Of a stretch of 64,000 nt of DNA, positions 1 through 13,688 are shown piece after piece. The stretch covers positions 25,729,001-25,793,000 of the forward strand of contig NC_065575.1 of NCBI RefSeq assembly GCF_937616625.2. Reading direction: 5' to 3'. How positions within the stretch are numbered: the stretch's first letter is position 1; every line of letters starts with the position of its first letter. The notes below the pieces were generated by a model. It did not search any database. It worked only from the letters and a program-made list of their open reading frames with translations, and was not told the origin of the DNA. The DNA is from Mercurialis annua (Eukaryota > Streptophyta > Magnoliopsida > Malpighiales > Euphorbiaceae). The position numbers and the translations under genes were made by a program.

Positions 1-235
1 AGTTCACTTATCAAACAAAAGATATCCAACATAACCTTTCCATGATTGATTAATTTCAACATATTCTTAACACCTTAAGAATAGATTCTATCACAATGTG
101 ATAAGGACAATACGTAGTAAATGAACACTTAGTTGATAAGACACTTAGTTCAAGTAAAACATATATATCTTTGCCATATGGATTAGTTCTACAAATATAC
201 GTGATTAAATGGCCCTAGGGAACATACTACTAACA
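1..235 (-). mobile_element. Partial copia-family LTR, start of element on the minus strand
   Basis: Read on the minus strand, positions about 235 down to 60 match the first part of the LTR that begins at 11179 (start TGTTAGTAGTATG, then the CCCTAGGGCC block and the GTGATAGAATCTATTC block). The LTR terminus TGTTAG/CTAACA falls at 235 and satellite resumes at 236 with ACAAG, the likely target-site copy. The rest of the element lies left of the window. Positions 1-59 do not match the related LTRs, so the LTR is rearranged or joined to something else there. Confidence 0.8.
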
Positions 236-3200
236 ACAAGTCTCTTTAACGCGTTGTTCCGATTACCTAAGCATGGTTAAGTCATATTATGCAAAGTGTG
301 CGTGAAAAGTGACGCTAGATTAGTATGTCGCGTCTAAAATCTTTTAACGCGTCGTTTCGATTACCATGCTTATATTGCATCACAAGTCTCTCTAACGCCT
401 CGTTCCGATTATCTAAGCATGGTTAGGTTATATTAAGCAAACTGTGCGTGAAAAGTGACGCTAGATTAGTATGTCGAGTCACAAGCCTCTTTAACGCGTC
501 GTTCCGATTACCTAAGCATGGTTAGGTTATATTACGCGAAGTGTACGTAAAAAGTGACGAATAGATTAGTATGTCGCGCCTCAAGTCTCTTTAACGCGTC
601 GTTCTGATTACCTAAGCATGGTTATGTTATATTATGCAAAGTGTGCGTAAAAAGTTAAAATAGATTAGTATGTCGCGCCTCAAGTCTCTTTAACACGTCG
701 TTCCGATTACCTAAGCATGGTTAGGTTATATTACGCAAAGTGTGCGTGAAAAGTTAAAATAGATTAGTACGTCGCGTCTTAAGTCTCTTTAATGCTTCTT
801 TCCGATTACTTCAGCATGTTAGGTTATATTACACAAAGTGTGCATGAGAAGTGATGCTAGATTAATATGTCCCGTCTCAAGTCTATTTAACGCGTCGTTT
901 CGAGTACAATCCTTATGTCGCGTCACAAGTCTCTCTAACGCGTCGTTCCGATTACCTAGCATGGTTAGGTTATATTACGGAAAGTGTGCATTAAAAGTGA
1001 CGCTAGATTAGTATGTCGAGTCTCAAGTCTCTTTAACGCGTCGTTCCGATTAGCTAAGCATGGTTAGATTATATTACGCAAAGTGTGCGTGAAAAGTGAC
1101 GCTAGATTAATATGTCGCGTCATAAGTCTCTTGATCGTGTCGTTCTGATTACCTAAGCAAGGCTAGGTTATATTACGCAAAGTGTGTGTGAAAAGTGACG
1201 CTAGATTAGTATGTCGCGTCTCAAGTCTCTTTAACCCGTTGGTCCGATTATTTCAGCATTGTTAGGTTATATTACGCAAAGTGTGCGTGAAAAGTGACGC
1301 TAGATTAGTATGTCGCCTCTCAAATCTTTTTAACGCGGCGTTGCAATTACCTAAGCATGGTTAGGTTATATTACACAAAGTGTGCGTGAAAAGTGACGCT
1401 AGATTAGTCGGTCGCGTCACCAGTCTTGTTAACGTTTCGTTACGATTACCTAAGCATGCTTAGGTTACAAGATTAGTATGTCGCGTCACAAGTCTATATA
1501 TAGCGTTGTTCTGATTACCTATGCATGGTTAGGTTATATAACGCAAATTGTTTGTGAAAAGTGACGCTAGATTAGTATGTCGTGTCTTAAGTCTCTTTAA
1601 CATGTCTATACGATTACTTCAGCATGGTTAGGTTATATTACAAAAAGTGTGTGAAAAGTGATGCAATATTAGTATGTAGTGTCTCAAGTCTCTTTAACGC
1701 GTCGTTCCAATTACCCAAGCATTTATATTACCAAAGTGTGGTAAAAAATGACGCTAGATTAGTATGTCGCGTCTCTAGTCTCTTTAACGCGTCGTTAAGA
1801 TTAACATGCTTATGTCGTGTCACAAGTCTCTCTAACGCGCCGTTCTGATTACCTAGGCATATTATGGTTCTATTGTGCAAAGTGTGCTTGAAAAGTAACA
1901 ATAGATTAGTATGTCGCACCTCAAGTCTCTCTAACGCGTCGTTCTGATTACCTAAGCATGGCTAGGTTATATTACACAAAGTGTGCGTGAAAAATGATAC
2001 TATATTAGTATGTCGTGTCACAAGTCTCATTAACGCGTCGGTCTGATTACCTAAGCATGGTTAGGTTACATTACACAAGTGTGTGTGAAAAGTTACGCTA
2101 GATTAGTATGTCGCGTCTCAAGTCTCTATAACGCGTCGTTTCGATTACCATGCTTATGTCACGTCACAAGTCTCTCTAACGTGTCGTTCCGATAACCTAA
2201 GCATGGTTAGGTTATATTACGCAAAGTGTGCGTGAAAAGTGACGCTAGATTAGTATGTTGCGTCTCAAGTCACTTACACGCGTTGTTTCGATTACCATAC
2301 TTATGTCGCGTCACAAGTCTTTCTAACTCGTTGTTCCGATTACCTAAGCCTGGTTAGGTTATAATACGCAAAGTGTGCGTGAAAAGTTAAGATAGATTAG
2401 TATGTCGCGCCTTATGTCTCTTTAACGCGTCGTTCTAATTACCTAAGCATGGTTAGGTTATATTACGCAAAGCGTGCGTGAGAAGTGAGTATGTTGCGTC
2501 TCAAGTCTCTTTATCTCGTCGTTCCGATTACCAAAGGATCGTTAGGTTATATAATGCAAATTGTGCGTGAAAAGTGACGGTAGATTAGTATGTCGCGTCT
2601 CAAGTCTCTTTAACGCGTCAGTCCGATTACTTAAACATGGTTAGGTTATATTAAAACAAGTGTGTGTAGCTTCTCAAGTCTCTTTAAACATGGTTAAGCA
2701 TGGTTAGGTTATATTGCACTAAGTGTGCCTAAAAAGTGACGCTCGATTAGTATGTCGCGTCTGAAGTCTCTTTAACACGTCGTTTTGATTACCATGCTTA
2801 TGTCGCGTCACAAGTCTCTCTAACGCGTCGTTCGGATTACCTAACCATAGTTTGGTTATATTACGCAAAGTGTGCTTGAAAAGTAACAATAGATTAGTAT
2901 GTCGCGCCTCAAGTCTTTCTAACGCGTCGTTCCCATTACCTAAGCATGGTTAGGTAATATTACGCAAAATGGGCTTGAAAAGTGATGCTTGATTAGTATG
3001 TCGCGTCACAAGTCTTTTTAACGCGTTGGTCTGATTACATAAGCATGGTTAGGTTATATTATACGAAGTGTGCGTGAAATGTTACACTAGATTAGTATGT
3101 CGCGTCTCAAGTCTCTATAACGCGTCGTTTCAATTACCATGCTTATGTCACGTAAAAAGTCTCTCTAACACGTCGTTCCGATTACCTAAGCATGGTTTAG

Positions 3201-5286
3201 TTATATTACGCAAAGTGTGAGTGAAATGCGATGCTAGATTAGTATGTCGCGTCACAAAATGTGCGTTAAAAGTTACATTAGATTACCTAAGCATGGTTAG
3301 GTTATATTACGCAAAGTGTGCGTGAAAAGTGACGTTGGATTAGTATGTCGCGTTTCAAGTCTCTTTAACGCGTCAGTCCTATTACTTAAGTATGGTTAGG
3401 TTATATTACGCAAAGTGTGTGTAATTAGTGACGCTAGATTAGTATGTCGCGTCTCAAGTCTCTTTAACGCGTCGTTTCGATTACCATCCTTAGGTCGCGT
3501 CACAAGTCTATCTAACGCGTTGTTCCGATTACCTAAGCATGGTTAGGTTATATTACGAAAAGTGTGTGTGAAAAGAGACAATAGATTAGTATGTCACGCC
3601 TCAAGTCTCTTTTGCGCGTCCTTTCGATTACCTAAGCATGGCTAGGTTATATTACGCAAAGGGTGCATGAAAAGTAAGGCTAGATTAGTATGTCGTGTCA
3701 CAAGTCTCTTTAACGCGTCGTTCTGATTACCTAAGCATTCTAGATTTTACTACGAAAACAGTTCGTGAAAAGTTACGCTAGATTAGTATGTCGCATCTAA
3801 AGTCTCTTTAGCGCGTTGGTCCGATTATTTCAGCATGGTTAGGTTATATTACAAAAAATGTGCGTGAAAAGTGACGCTAGATTAATATGTTGCGTCTCAA
3901 GTCTCTATAACCCGTCGTTCCGATTACCATGCTTATGGTTAGGTTATATTATGGAAAGTGACGCTAGATTAGTATGTCGCGTCAAAAGTGTCTTTAACGC
4001 GTCGTTAGGATTACCAAAGCATGGTTTGGTTATATTACGTAGAGTTTGCGTGAAAACTGAAGTTAGATTAGTATGTCATGTTTCAAGTCTGTTTAACCCG
4101 TCGGCCCGATTACCTAAGCATGGTTAGGTTATATTACACAAAGTGTGCTTCAAAAGTGACTCTAGATTAGTATGTCGCGTCTCAACTCTCTATAACGCAT
4201 CGTTTTGATAACCATGCTTATGTCGCATAACAGGTCTCTCTAATGCGTCGCTCAGATTACCTAAGCATGGTTAGACTATATTATGCAAAGTGTGCGTGAA
4301 AAGTGACGCTAGATTAGTATGTCACGTCTCAAGTCTCTTTAACGCGTCGTTTTGATTAATATGCTTATGTCGTGTCACAATTCTCTCAAACGCGTCGTTC
4401 CAATTACCTGAGAATGGTTAGGTTAAATTATGGAAAGTTTGCGTTAAAAGTGACGCTAAATTAGTATGTCCCGTCACAAGTCTCTTTAACGCGTCGTTCT
4501 GATTACCTAAGCATGGTTAGGTTATATTACCCAAAGTGTGCATGAAAACTGACGCTATATTTGTATCTCGCGTCTCAAGTCTCTTTAATGTATTGTTCGA
4601 TTACATGCTTATATCGCGTCACAAGTCTCTCTAACGCGTCATTCTGATTACCTAAGCATGGTTAGGTTATATTACGCAAAGTGTGCGTAAAAAGTGACGC
4701 TAGATTAGTATGGCGCGTCACAAGTCTCTTTAACGCGTCGTTCCGATCACCTAAGCATGGTTTGTTTATATTACGATAAGTGTGCATGAAAAGTGACGGT
4801 AGATTAGTATGTCGCGTCTCAAGTCTCCTTAATGTGTCGGTCCAATTACTTCAATAAGGTTAGTTTATATTATGCAAAGTGTGCGTGTGACGTTAGATTA
4901 GTATGTCCCGTCTCAAGTCTCTTTAACGCGTCGTTTTGATTAACATGCTTATGTCGTGTCACAATTCTCTCAAACGCGTCGTTCCAATTACCTGAAAATG
5001 GTTAGGTTATATTACGGAAAGTGTGCGTTAAAAGTGACGCTAGATTACTATGTCGCATCATAAGTCTTTTTAACAGGTCGTTCCGATTACCTAAGCATGG
5101 TTAGGTTATATTACGCAAACTGTGCGTGAAAAATGACGCTGGATTAGTATGTCGGGTCACAAGTCTGTATAACGCGTCGTTCCGATTGCCTAAGCATGGT
5201 TAGGTTATATTTAGCAAAGTGTATGTGAAAAGTGATGCTAGATTAGTATGTCGCGTCACAAGTCTCTCTAATGCGTCGTTCCGATT
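236..5286 (+). repeat. Satellite array, plus orientation (99/48-bp monomers)
   Basis: Tandem copies of a monomer of about 99 bp, recognised by ordered blocks: CCTAAGCATGGTTAGGTTAT, TTACGCAAAGTGTGCGTG, AAAAGTGACGCTAGATTAG, TATGTCGCGTC, AAGTCTCTTTAACGCGTCG, TTCCGATTA. Mixed in are shortened monomers of about 48 bp that keep only the last half and carry CCATGCTTATGTCGCGTCAC. Copies differ from each other by many substitutions and small indels, so the array is old or poorly homogenised. The open frames here are satellite read-through: 99 is divisible by three, so one frame can run from monomer to monomer. No gene is seen. Confidence 0.95.
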
Positions 5287-5292
5287 AGAGAG
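5280..5292. other. Satellite orientation switch (plus to minus)
   Basis: Up to about 5286 the satellite reads in plus orientation (GCGTCGTTCCGATTA). Immediately afterwards it reads as the reverse complement (GAGAGACTTGTGACGCGAT). The breakpoint shares the short string TTA with both orientations and has no spacer. It is a bare inverted junction within the array. Confidence 0.9.
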
Positions 5293-8200
5293 ACTTGTGA
5301 CGCGATATAAGCATGTAATCTAAACGAATGACACCACATAATAATCTAGCATCACTTTTCACGCACACTTTGTGTAATATAACCTTACCAAGCTTAGGTA
5401 ATCGGAACGACGCGTTAAAGAGACTTGTGACGCGACATACTAATCTAGCGTCACTTTTTACGCACACTTTGCATAATATATAATAAAGCATGCTTAGGTA
5501 ATCGGAACGACGCGTTAAAGAGACTTGTGACCCGACATACTAATTTAGAGTCACTTTTCACACACACTTTGCGAAATATAACCTAACCATGCTTCGGTAA
5601 TCAGGACGACGCGTTAGAGAGACTTGTGACGCGATCTAAACGACGCGTTATAGAGACTTGAGACACGACATACTAATTTTGCGTCACTTTTCAAGCACAC
5701 TTTGCGTAATATAACCTAACCATGCTTAGGTAATCAAAACGACGCGTTAAAGCGAGTTGAGACGCGACATACTAATCTAGAGTCATTTTTCACGCACACT
5801 TTGCGTAATATAACTTAACCATGCTTAGGTAATTGGAATGATGCAATAGAGAGACTTGTGACGCGACATAAGCATGGTAATCGAAACGACGCGTCAAATA
5901 GACTTGAGACACGAACATACGAATCTAGCGTCACTTTTCACACACATTTTGCGTAATATAAACTAACCATACTTAGTTAATCGAACGACGCGTTAATGAG
6001 ACTTAAGACGAGACATAATAATCTAGCGTTACATTTCACGCACACTTTGCATAATATAACCTAACCATGCTTAGGCAATTGTAACGACGAGTTAAAGAGA
6101 CTTGAGACGCGACATACTAATCTAGCGTCATTTTTCATGCACACTTTGTGTAATAAAACCTAACCATGGTTAGGTAATCCAAATGACACGTTAGAGAGAC
6201 TTGTGACGCGACATACTAATCTAGCGTCACTTTTCACGCACACTTTGCGTAATATAACCTAACCATGCAGAAGTAAACGGACCGACGCGTTAAAGAGACT
6301 TGAGACGCGACATACTAATCTAGCATCACTTTTCACGCACCCTTTGTGTAATATAACTTAACCATGCTTAGGTAATCAGAACAACGAGTTAATAGAATTT
6401 TGACGCGACATACTAATCTAGCGTCACATTTCACGCACACTTTGCGTAATATAACCTAACTATGCATAGGTAATCAGAACGACAAGTTAAAGAGACTTGT
6501 GACGCGACATACTAATCTAGCGTCTTCACGCACACTTTGTGTAATATAACCTAACCATGCATATCTAATTGGAACGACAAGTTAAAGAGACTTGTGACAC
6601 GACATAATAATCTAGCGTCACATTTCAAGCACACTTTGCAAAATATAACCTAACTATGCTTAGGTAATCTGAACGACGGGTTAAAGAGACTTGTAACGAG
6701 ACATAGTAATCTAGCGTCAATGTTTACGCACACTTTGCATAATATAATCTCTACCCATGCTTAGGTAATCGAAACGACGCGTTAAAGAGACTTGTGATGC
6801 GAAATAGTAATCTAGCATCACTTTTAACTCACTTTTCGTAATATAACATAACGCTTAGGTAATCGGAAAGACGCGTTAGAGAGACTTGTGACGCGTTAAA
6901 GAGACTTGAGAGGTGAGATACTAATCTAGGGTCACTTTTCACGCACACTTTGCGTAGTATAACCTAACCATGCTTAGGTAATCGGAACGACGTGTTAAAG
7001 AGACTTGTGACGCGCCATAGTAATCTAGCGTCACTTTTGACGCACACTTTGCGTAATATAACTAAAATATGCTTAGGTAATCGAAACGACGCGTTAAAGA
7101 GACTTGAGATGTGACATACTAATCTAGAGTCACTTTTCACGCACATTTTGCGTAATATAACCTAACCATACTTAGTTAATCAGAACAACGCGTTGAAGAG
7201 ACTTGACACGCGACATACAAATCTTTCGTCCCTTTTCACGCACACTTTGCGTTATATAGCCTAACCATGCTTAGGTAATCGGAACAACGTGTTAGAGAGA
7301 CTTGTGACACGGCATACTAATATAGAGTCACTTTTTACGCACACTTTGCGTAATATAACCTAACCATGCTTAGGTAATCGGAACGACGCGTTAAAGAGAC
7401 TTGTGACACGATATAGTTATCTAGCTTCACTTTTAACGCACACTTTCCATTATATAACCTAACCATGCTTAGGTAATCGGAACGACGCGTTAGAGAGACT
7501 CGTGACGCGACACATGCATGGTAATCTAAACGACGCGTTAAAGAGTCACTTTTTATGCACACTTTGCGTAATATAACCTAACCATGCTTAGGTAATCGGA
7601 ATGACGCGTTAGAGAGACTTGTGACGCGACGTTAGCATGGTAATCGAAATGACCCTTAAAGATACTTGGGACGCGACATACTAATCTACCGTCACTTTTC
7701 ACGTACACTTTGTGCAATATAACCTAACCATGCTTATGTAATCAAAACGAGGCGTAAATAAGACTTGTGAAGCGACTTACTAATCTAGCGTCACTTTTTC
7801 CGCACATTTTACATACTATAACCTGACCATTCTTAATTAATAAAAACGACGCGTTAATGAGACTTGAGACGCGATATACTAATCTAACGTCACTTTTCAT
7901 GTGCACTTTGCGTAATATAACCCATGCTTAGATAATCAGAACAACGCGTAAAGAGACTTGTGACGCGACATATGCATGGTAATCGAAACGACACATTAAA
8001 GAGACTTGAGATGCGACATACTAATTTATTGTCGCTTTTCACGCACACTCTTCGTAATATAACCTAACAATTTTTAGGTAATTGGAACAAGGCGATAGAG
8101 AGACTTGTGACGCGACATAATCATTGTAATCGAAACGACGCGTTAAAGAGACTTGAGACGCGACATGCTAATCTAGCGTCACTTTTCACGCACACTTTGC

Positions 8201-11178
8201 GTAATATAACCTATCCAAGCTCAGGTAATCAGAACGACGCGTTAAAGAGACTTGAGATGCGACATACTAATCTACCGTCACTTTTCACGCACACTTTGCG
8301 TAATATAACCTAACCATGCTTAGGTAATCGAAACGACGTGTTAAAGAGACTTGAGATGCGACATACTAATCTAGCGTCACTTTTCACGCACACTTTGCGT
8401 AATATAACCCATGCTTGGATAATCGGAACGACGCGTTAAAGAGACTTGTGACGCGGCATAAGCATGGTAATCGAAACGACGCGTTAAAGAGACTTTAGAT
8501 GCGACATACATTCTATTGTCACTTTTCACGCACACTCTGCGTCATATAATATAAACATGCTTAGGTAATCGAAACGAGGCGTTAAAGTGACTTGTGACGC
8601 GACATAATCATGGTAATCGAAATGACGTGTAAAGAGACTGGAGACACGACATACTAATCTAGCGTCACTTTCAAGCACACCTTGCATAGTATAACCGAAC
8701 CATTCTTAGGTTATCGGAACGATGCGTTAGAGAGACTTGTCACGCGAGATAAGCATGGTAATCGAAACGACACGTTAAAGAGACTTTAGACGCGACATAC
8801 TAATCTACCGTCAATTTTCCCGCACAATTTGCGTAATATAACCTAACCATGCATTGGTAATCAGAACGATGCGTCAAAAAGACTTCAGACGCGACATACT
8901 AATCTAGCATCACTCTTTACGTACTCTTTGCGTCGTATTTCTTAACTATGCTTAGGTAATTGGAACGACGCATTAAAGAGAGTTGAGACGCGATATACTA
9001 ATCTAGCGTCATTTTTCACGCACACTTTGCGTAAAATAACCTAACCATGCTTAGGTAATCGGAACGACGCAATAGAGAGACTTGTGACGCGACATAAGCA
9101 TGGTAATCGAAACGACGGGTTAAATAGACTTGAGACGCAACATACTAATCTAGCGTCACTTTTCACGCACACATTGCATAATATAACCTAAACATGCTTA
9201 CGTAATCGGAACGGCGCGTTATAGAGACTTGTGACGCGATATACTAATCTAGCGTCACGTTTCACACACACTTTGCGTAATATAACCTAACCATGCTTAG
9301 GCAATCGAAACGACGCGTTGCAGAGACTTGTGACTTGACATACTAATCTAGCGTCTCTTTTCACGCAAGTTTTGCGTAATATTTCCTAACCATGCTTAGG
9401 TAATCGGAACGACGTGTTAAAAAGACTTGTAATGCGACATAGTAATCTAGCGTCACTTTTAACGCACACTTTCCGTAATTTAACCTAACCATGCTTACGT
9501 AATCGGAACGACGCGTTAAAGAGATTTGTGACGCGCAAAAGCATGGTAATCAAAACGACGCATTAAAGAGACTTGAGACGCGACATATTAATCTAGCGTC
9601 ACTTTTGACGCACACTTTGCGTAATATAACCTAACCATGCTTAATGTAATCTGAACGACGTGTTAAAGAGACTGGTGACGCGACATACTAATCTAGCTTC
9701 ACTTTTCACGCACACTTTTCTTAATAAAATCTAACCATGCTTAGGTAATCCGAACGATGCGTTAAAGAGACTTGAGACCCGACATATTAATCTAGCGTTA
9801 CTTTGCACGCACATTTTGCATAATATAACCTAACCATGCTTAGGTAATCGTAACGACGCGTTTGAGAGACTTGTGATGTGACATAAGCATGGTATTCGAA
9901 AACGATGCATTAAAGAGACTTGAGACGCGACATACAATTCGAGTGTCACTTTTCAAGTACACTTTGCGTAATATAACCTAAGCATGCATAGGTAATCGGA
10001 CTGACACGTTAAAGTGACTTGAGACACGACATACTAATCTAGTCACTTTTCACGCACACTTTGCGTAATATAACCTAACCATGCTTAGGTAATCGGAACG
10101 ACGTGTTAAAGAGACCGGTGACGCGACATACTAATCTAGCTTCACTTTTCACGCACACTTTGCGTAAAATAACCTAACCATGCTTAGGTAATTCGAACGA
10201 CGCATTAAAGAGACTTGAGACGCGACATACTAATCTAGAGTTACTTTGCACGCACACTTTGCTTAATATAACCTAACCATGTCTAGGTAATCGGAACGAC
10301 GCGTTTGAGAGACTTGTGACGCGACATAATCATGGTAATCGAAAAAGATGCATTAAAGAGACTTGAGACGCGACATACAAAATGAGCGTCACGTTTCACG
10401 CACACTTTGCGTAATATAACCTAACCATGCTTAGGTAATCGAATCGACGCGTTAAAGAGACTTGTGACGGGACATACTAATCTAGCGTCACTTTTAATGC
10501 ACACTTTGCGCAATATAACCTAACCATTCTTAGGTAATCGGAACGACTCATTAGAGAGAATTGTGACCCGACATAAGCATGGTAATCGAAACGACGCATT
10601 AAATAGACTTGAGAGGCAACATACTAATATAGCGTCACTTTTCACACACACATTGCATAATATAGCCTAACCATGCTTAGGTATCCGGAACGACGCTTTA
10701 GAGAGACTTGTGACGCGACATAAACATGGTAATCAAAATGACGCATTATATAGACTTGAGACGTGACATACTAATCTAATGTCACTTTTCAAGCACACCT
10801 TGCGTGATATAACCTAACCATACTTAGGTAATCGGAACGACGCGTAAAAGAGACTTGTGATGCGAGAATCGTAATCGAAACGACACGTTAAAGAGACTTC
10901 AGACGCGGCATACTAATCTACTGTCAATTTTCCCGCACACTATCCGTAATATAACCTAACCATGCATAGGTAATCAGAACGACGCGTTAAAAAGACTTCA
11001 GACGCGACATACTAATCTATTGTCACTTTTAGCACACACTTTGCGTAATATAAACTAACCATGCTTAGGTAATCGGAAAGACGCATTAAAGAGACTTGAG
11101 ACACGTCGTACTAATATAGCATTACTTTTTACGTACTCTTTGCGTAGCATATCTTAACCATGCTTAGGTAATTGGAAC
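5287..11178 (-). repeat. Satellite array, minus orientation
   Basis: Same monomers as the left part but reverse-complemented (ACGACGCGTTAAAGAGACTT, then GCGACATACTAATCTAGCG, TCACTTTTCACGCACACTTT, GCGTAATATAACCTAACCAT, GCTTAGGTAATCGGAACG). Half-monomers (GACGCGACATAAGCATGGTA) are interspersed. A local duplication of about 449 bp is visible: the segments starting near 9657 and near 10106 share the rare variants ACTGGTGACG/ACCGGTGACG and CTAGCTTCAC. No gene is seen; the open frame near 8107-8313 is periodic satellite. Confidence 0.95.
11174..11178. repeat. Target-site duplication GGAAC (left) of copia element
   Basis: GGAAC lies immediately before the 5' LTR and again at 21047-21051 immediately after the 3' LTR. 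The satellite reads continuously (TAATTGGAAC then GACGCG) if the element and one copy are removed. Five base pairs is usual for Ty1-copia integration. Confidence 0.95.
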
Positions 11179-12353
11179 TGTTAGTAGTATGTGCCCTAGG
11201 GCCATTTTGTATTTATTCTTGTATAAACAAATCCCATTGGCAATGATATATATGTTTTATTTGAACTAAGTGTCTCATCAACTAAGTGTTTATTTATTAC
11301 ATATTGTCCTTATCACATTGTGATAGAATCTATTCTTAAGGTGTTAAGAATATGAGTGACAGATTCTATTATACAAGTGATCTAAATAACTGTTCACGAT
11401 CGATGGAGTTCTACGAATAAGGGCATCGCATTATTCCGGAAAGATCGTCACCTCTTTCTATTCTCCTGATTAGTAAAGCGTTACTAATTATAGGAAGTAG
11501 TGAGTCTCATACTACTTGATTGAAATCAGAAAAAACATGTGGACACTCAAGGTGTTGAGTGAGTCGAACAAGTGATGCTAGATGACTTATACATGGTAAT
11601 TCATTAAAGTCAATTTAATGTCATCTAGTTCATAATTGTACATATATCATTTGACTTGCGGTGACACTATCTTGTATATAGGTGATTAGAGTTTGATACT
11701 CCTTAACCCTAGATCTTTCATGAGCTAGGGCCGCGGGATGTGTTGGCTCTAGTTAGTTGTATATGGAGATAGGGGTTTAACCTAGAAAGGATTCATCACT
11801 CTGGATGAACGGAGGCAAGATTCTATGCTATCTCGAATTGTTCTTGATGGATGATAAAACCTGCGCAGGTATATATGACTTACATAGAAAGTTGTTTCTA
11901 GTGAAAGTCATATTTATCAAGAATTAGAACTGAGAGATGAGGTCATATAATCAAGACAAACATCGTTTGACTTAACCGTGACACTAGTCGAGATTGGAAT
12001 CTTAGATGAAGGGAAATTTTAGTGTACGGTAATTATGAACATTGGTTCATAAAGAATGCATCGAAACATTCATATCTATCTGGGGGTCGTGATATGTTGC
12101 TAGACGTCACTCTCGATCTACGAGAATTAATAATTAAATGGGATTTAATTATTTAATATAAGAAAGGTGTTTCATATGTCTCTCGTTGCCATATAGATGT
12201 GAACCTAGTTAGTCACACAATAGAGTGTGCAACCGATTGAGTTTACGAAAGATCAATTTCATATGGATACTAGCATATCTCGGAAATTAATCTAAGATGA
12301 AAAACAAGTATAAATTAGGACTAATTATAAGAGTTGTAAATTAGTAGGAACCT

Positions 12354-13427
12354 AATTATATTTGGCTTAATACATCATTTGACCCCTAAACTATACCATT
12401 TTATTCTATGCGACCTCTAAACTAATTTCGTGTTCTTTTGGACCTCTTAACTCTTTTTTTTTGTTCTATTTAACCCCTCATTCGGAATGTGCACACCACG
12501 CGCGATGACGTGGATAAAATTGCTGACATGGCTTGGCTGACATGGGGTTAAATAGAATAAAAAAAGTAGTTAAGAAGTCCAATGGAACACTAAAATAGTT
12601 TAGAGGTCATAGGAAATAAAAAGGTAAGGTTAGAGGTCAAAAAATATATTAAGTCTAAATATTTTTTTTAATCTAAAATAAAAAATGATGTACTTTACAT
12701 ATTATTTGAAAAAATCATTTAAGGTTTTAAAAGTCATGAAATTTAGCGTGTTTTCCAATTTTAACACAAATTTTAAAAATTCAGAATTGATTTGAAAAGT
12801 TTGAAATTGCAAAAAATTAAAAGCCGGTGTATTAAAATTTTTATAATTGGAAATTCGTGAAATACACTAAAAATTATAATTTTTTAAAAAAACCAGTCTT
12901 TTTTTTAATATTATCACAGTATAGTAAATTTATATATTTTATAATATCGTTAAAAAGACAAAACTTCTTTTATCATTATTGAAATGTAAACAAATATATA
13001 CATGTACAAGAAGTTATATTATGTAATTATTTGATTAAATTTCAATATTTTTTATTTTTCTAGAAGATTAAATGGATAAAAGTTAAATAATTGTATTTTT
13101 GAGAAGGTTAATGGGTAAAAATTAAAAGTTTGAAGGTGTTATAGGAAAATAAAATAAGTTCAGGGGTCAAATAGAACAAAATAGTGTAGTTCGGGGGTTC
13201 AATAGAACAAGTTATGCATTTTAATTATCCTTCACGCGTTTAAAAACACGCGTTTTTGCCACGTTGGATGAAAAAGGTCAGATCGGCAAAAAAATTACAA
13301 TTGACGGGTTAAATAGAACAAAAAATAAAGTTAAGAGGTCCAATAGAATATCAAATTAGTTTAAAAGTCTCAGAGAATAAAAGTATATAGTTTAGGGGTC
13401 AAATAATGTATTAAGCCAATTATATTT
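12354..13427. mobile_element. Non-autonomous Mutator-like element in the 5' LTR
   Basis: The element at 12364-13417 (1054 bp) is flanked by the 10-bp direct repeat AATTATATTT (12354-12363 and 13418-13427). Its ends are about 32-bp terminal inverted repeats with one mismatch (GGCTTAATACAT at the left, ATGTATTAAGCC at the right). The 3' LTR holds the unoccupied site, CCTAATTATATTTTAACC, near 20290. Inverted repeats plus a 9-11-bp duplication are typical of Mutator-like elements. No transposase frame is present. Additional copies of the terminal motif near 12600-12655 and 13130-13210 suggest a folded-back or nested structure. Confidence 0.85.
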
Positions 13428-13678
13428 TAACCAAGTTTTATGATTAAAAGTCTTAAGTAATTAATTAGTGTAATTAATGATACTTAAATCATTAATCATA
13501 AGCTAATGGAATGATGATGCCATGGTGATGATGTAATGAGATAAGCTTATGTCATATATGGGATGTCATATGATGACATCACCTATATGATGTCACCTAT
13601 GTGATGTCACCACATGAAAGGTATCATATGGTGGAAACACCTTTGCTTGGTGTTGCATTCTTAAGACATGCTCTAGCC

Positions 13679-13688
13679 TATAAATATA
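13679..13688 (+). promoter_or_regulatory. TATA box of the copia 5' LTR
   Basis: TATAAATATA in the U3 part of the LTR. The 3' LTR has TATAAATAG at the matching place (20581-20589), and the minus-strand solo LTR has a TATA-like match near 39983. This is inferred from position and conservation between LTR copies. Confidence 0.6.

Noticed and set aside
1624..8313. Numerous 60-90-codon open frames in the satellite encoding VCVKSDARLVCRV-type or NRNDALKRLETRHTN-type peptides.
   Set aside because: They are read-through of a 99-bp (33-codon) tandem monomer, occur on both strands, and are interrupted by random indels.
236..11178. GGTTAGG/CCTAACC strings considered as telomere-derived repeats.
   Set aside because: They occur once per monomer in fixed context, not as tandem TTTAGGG-type units.
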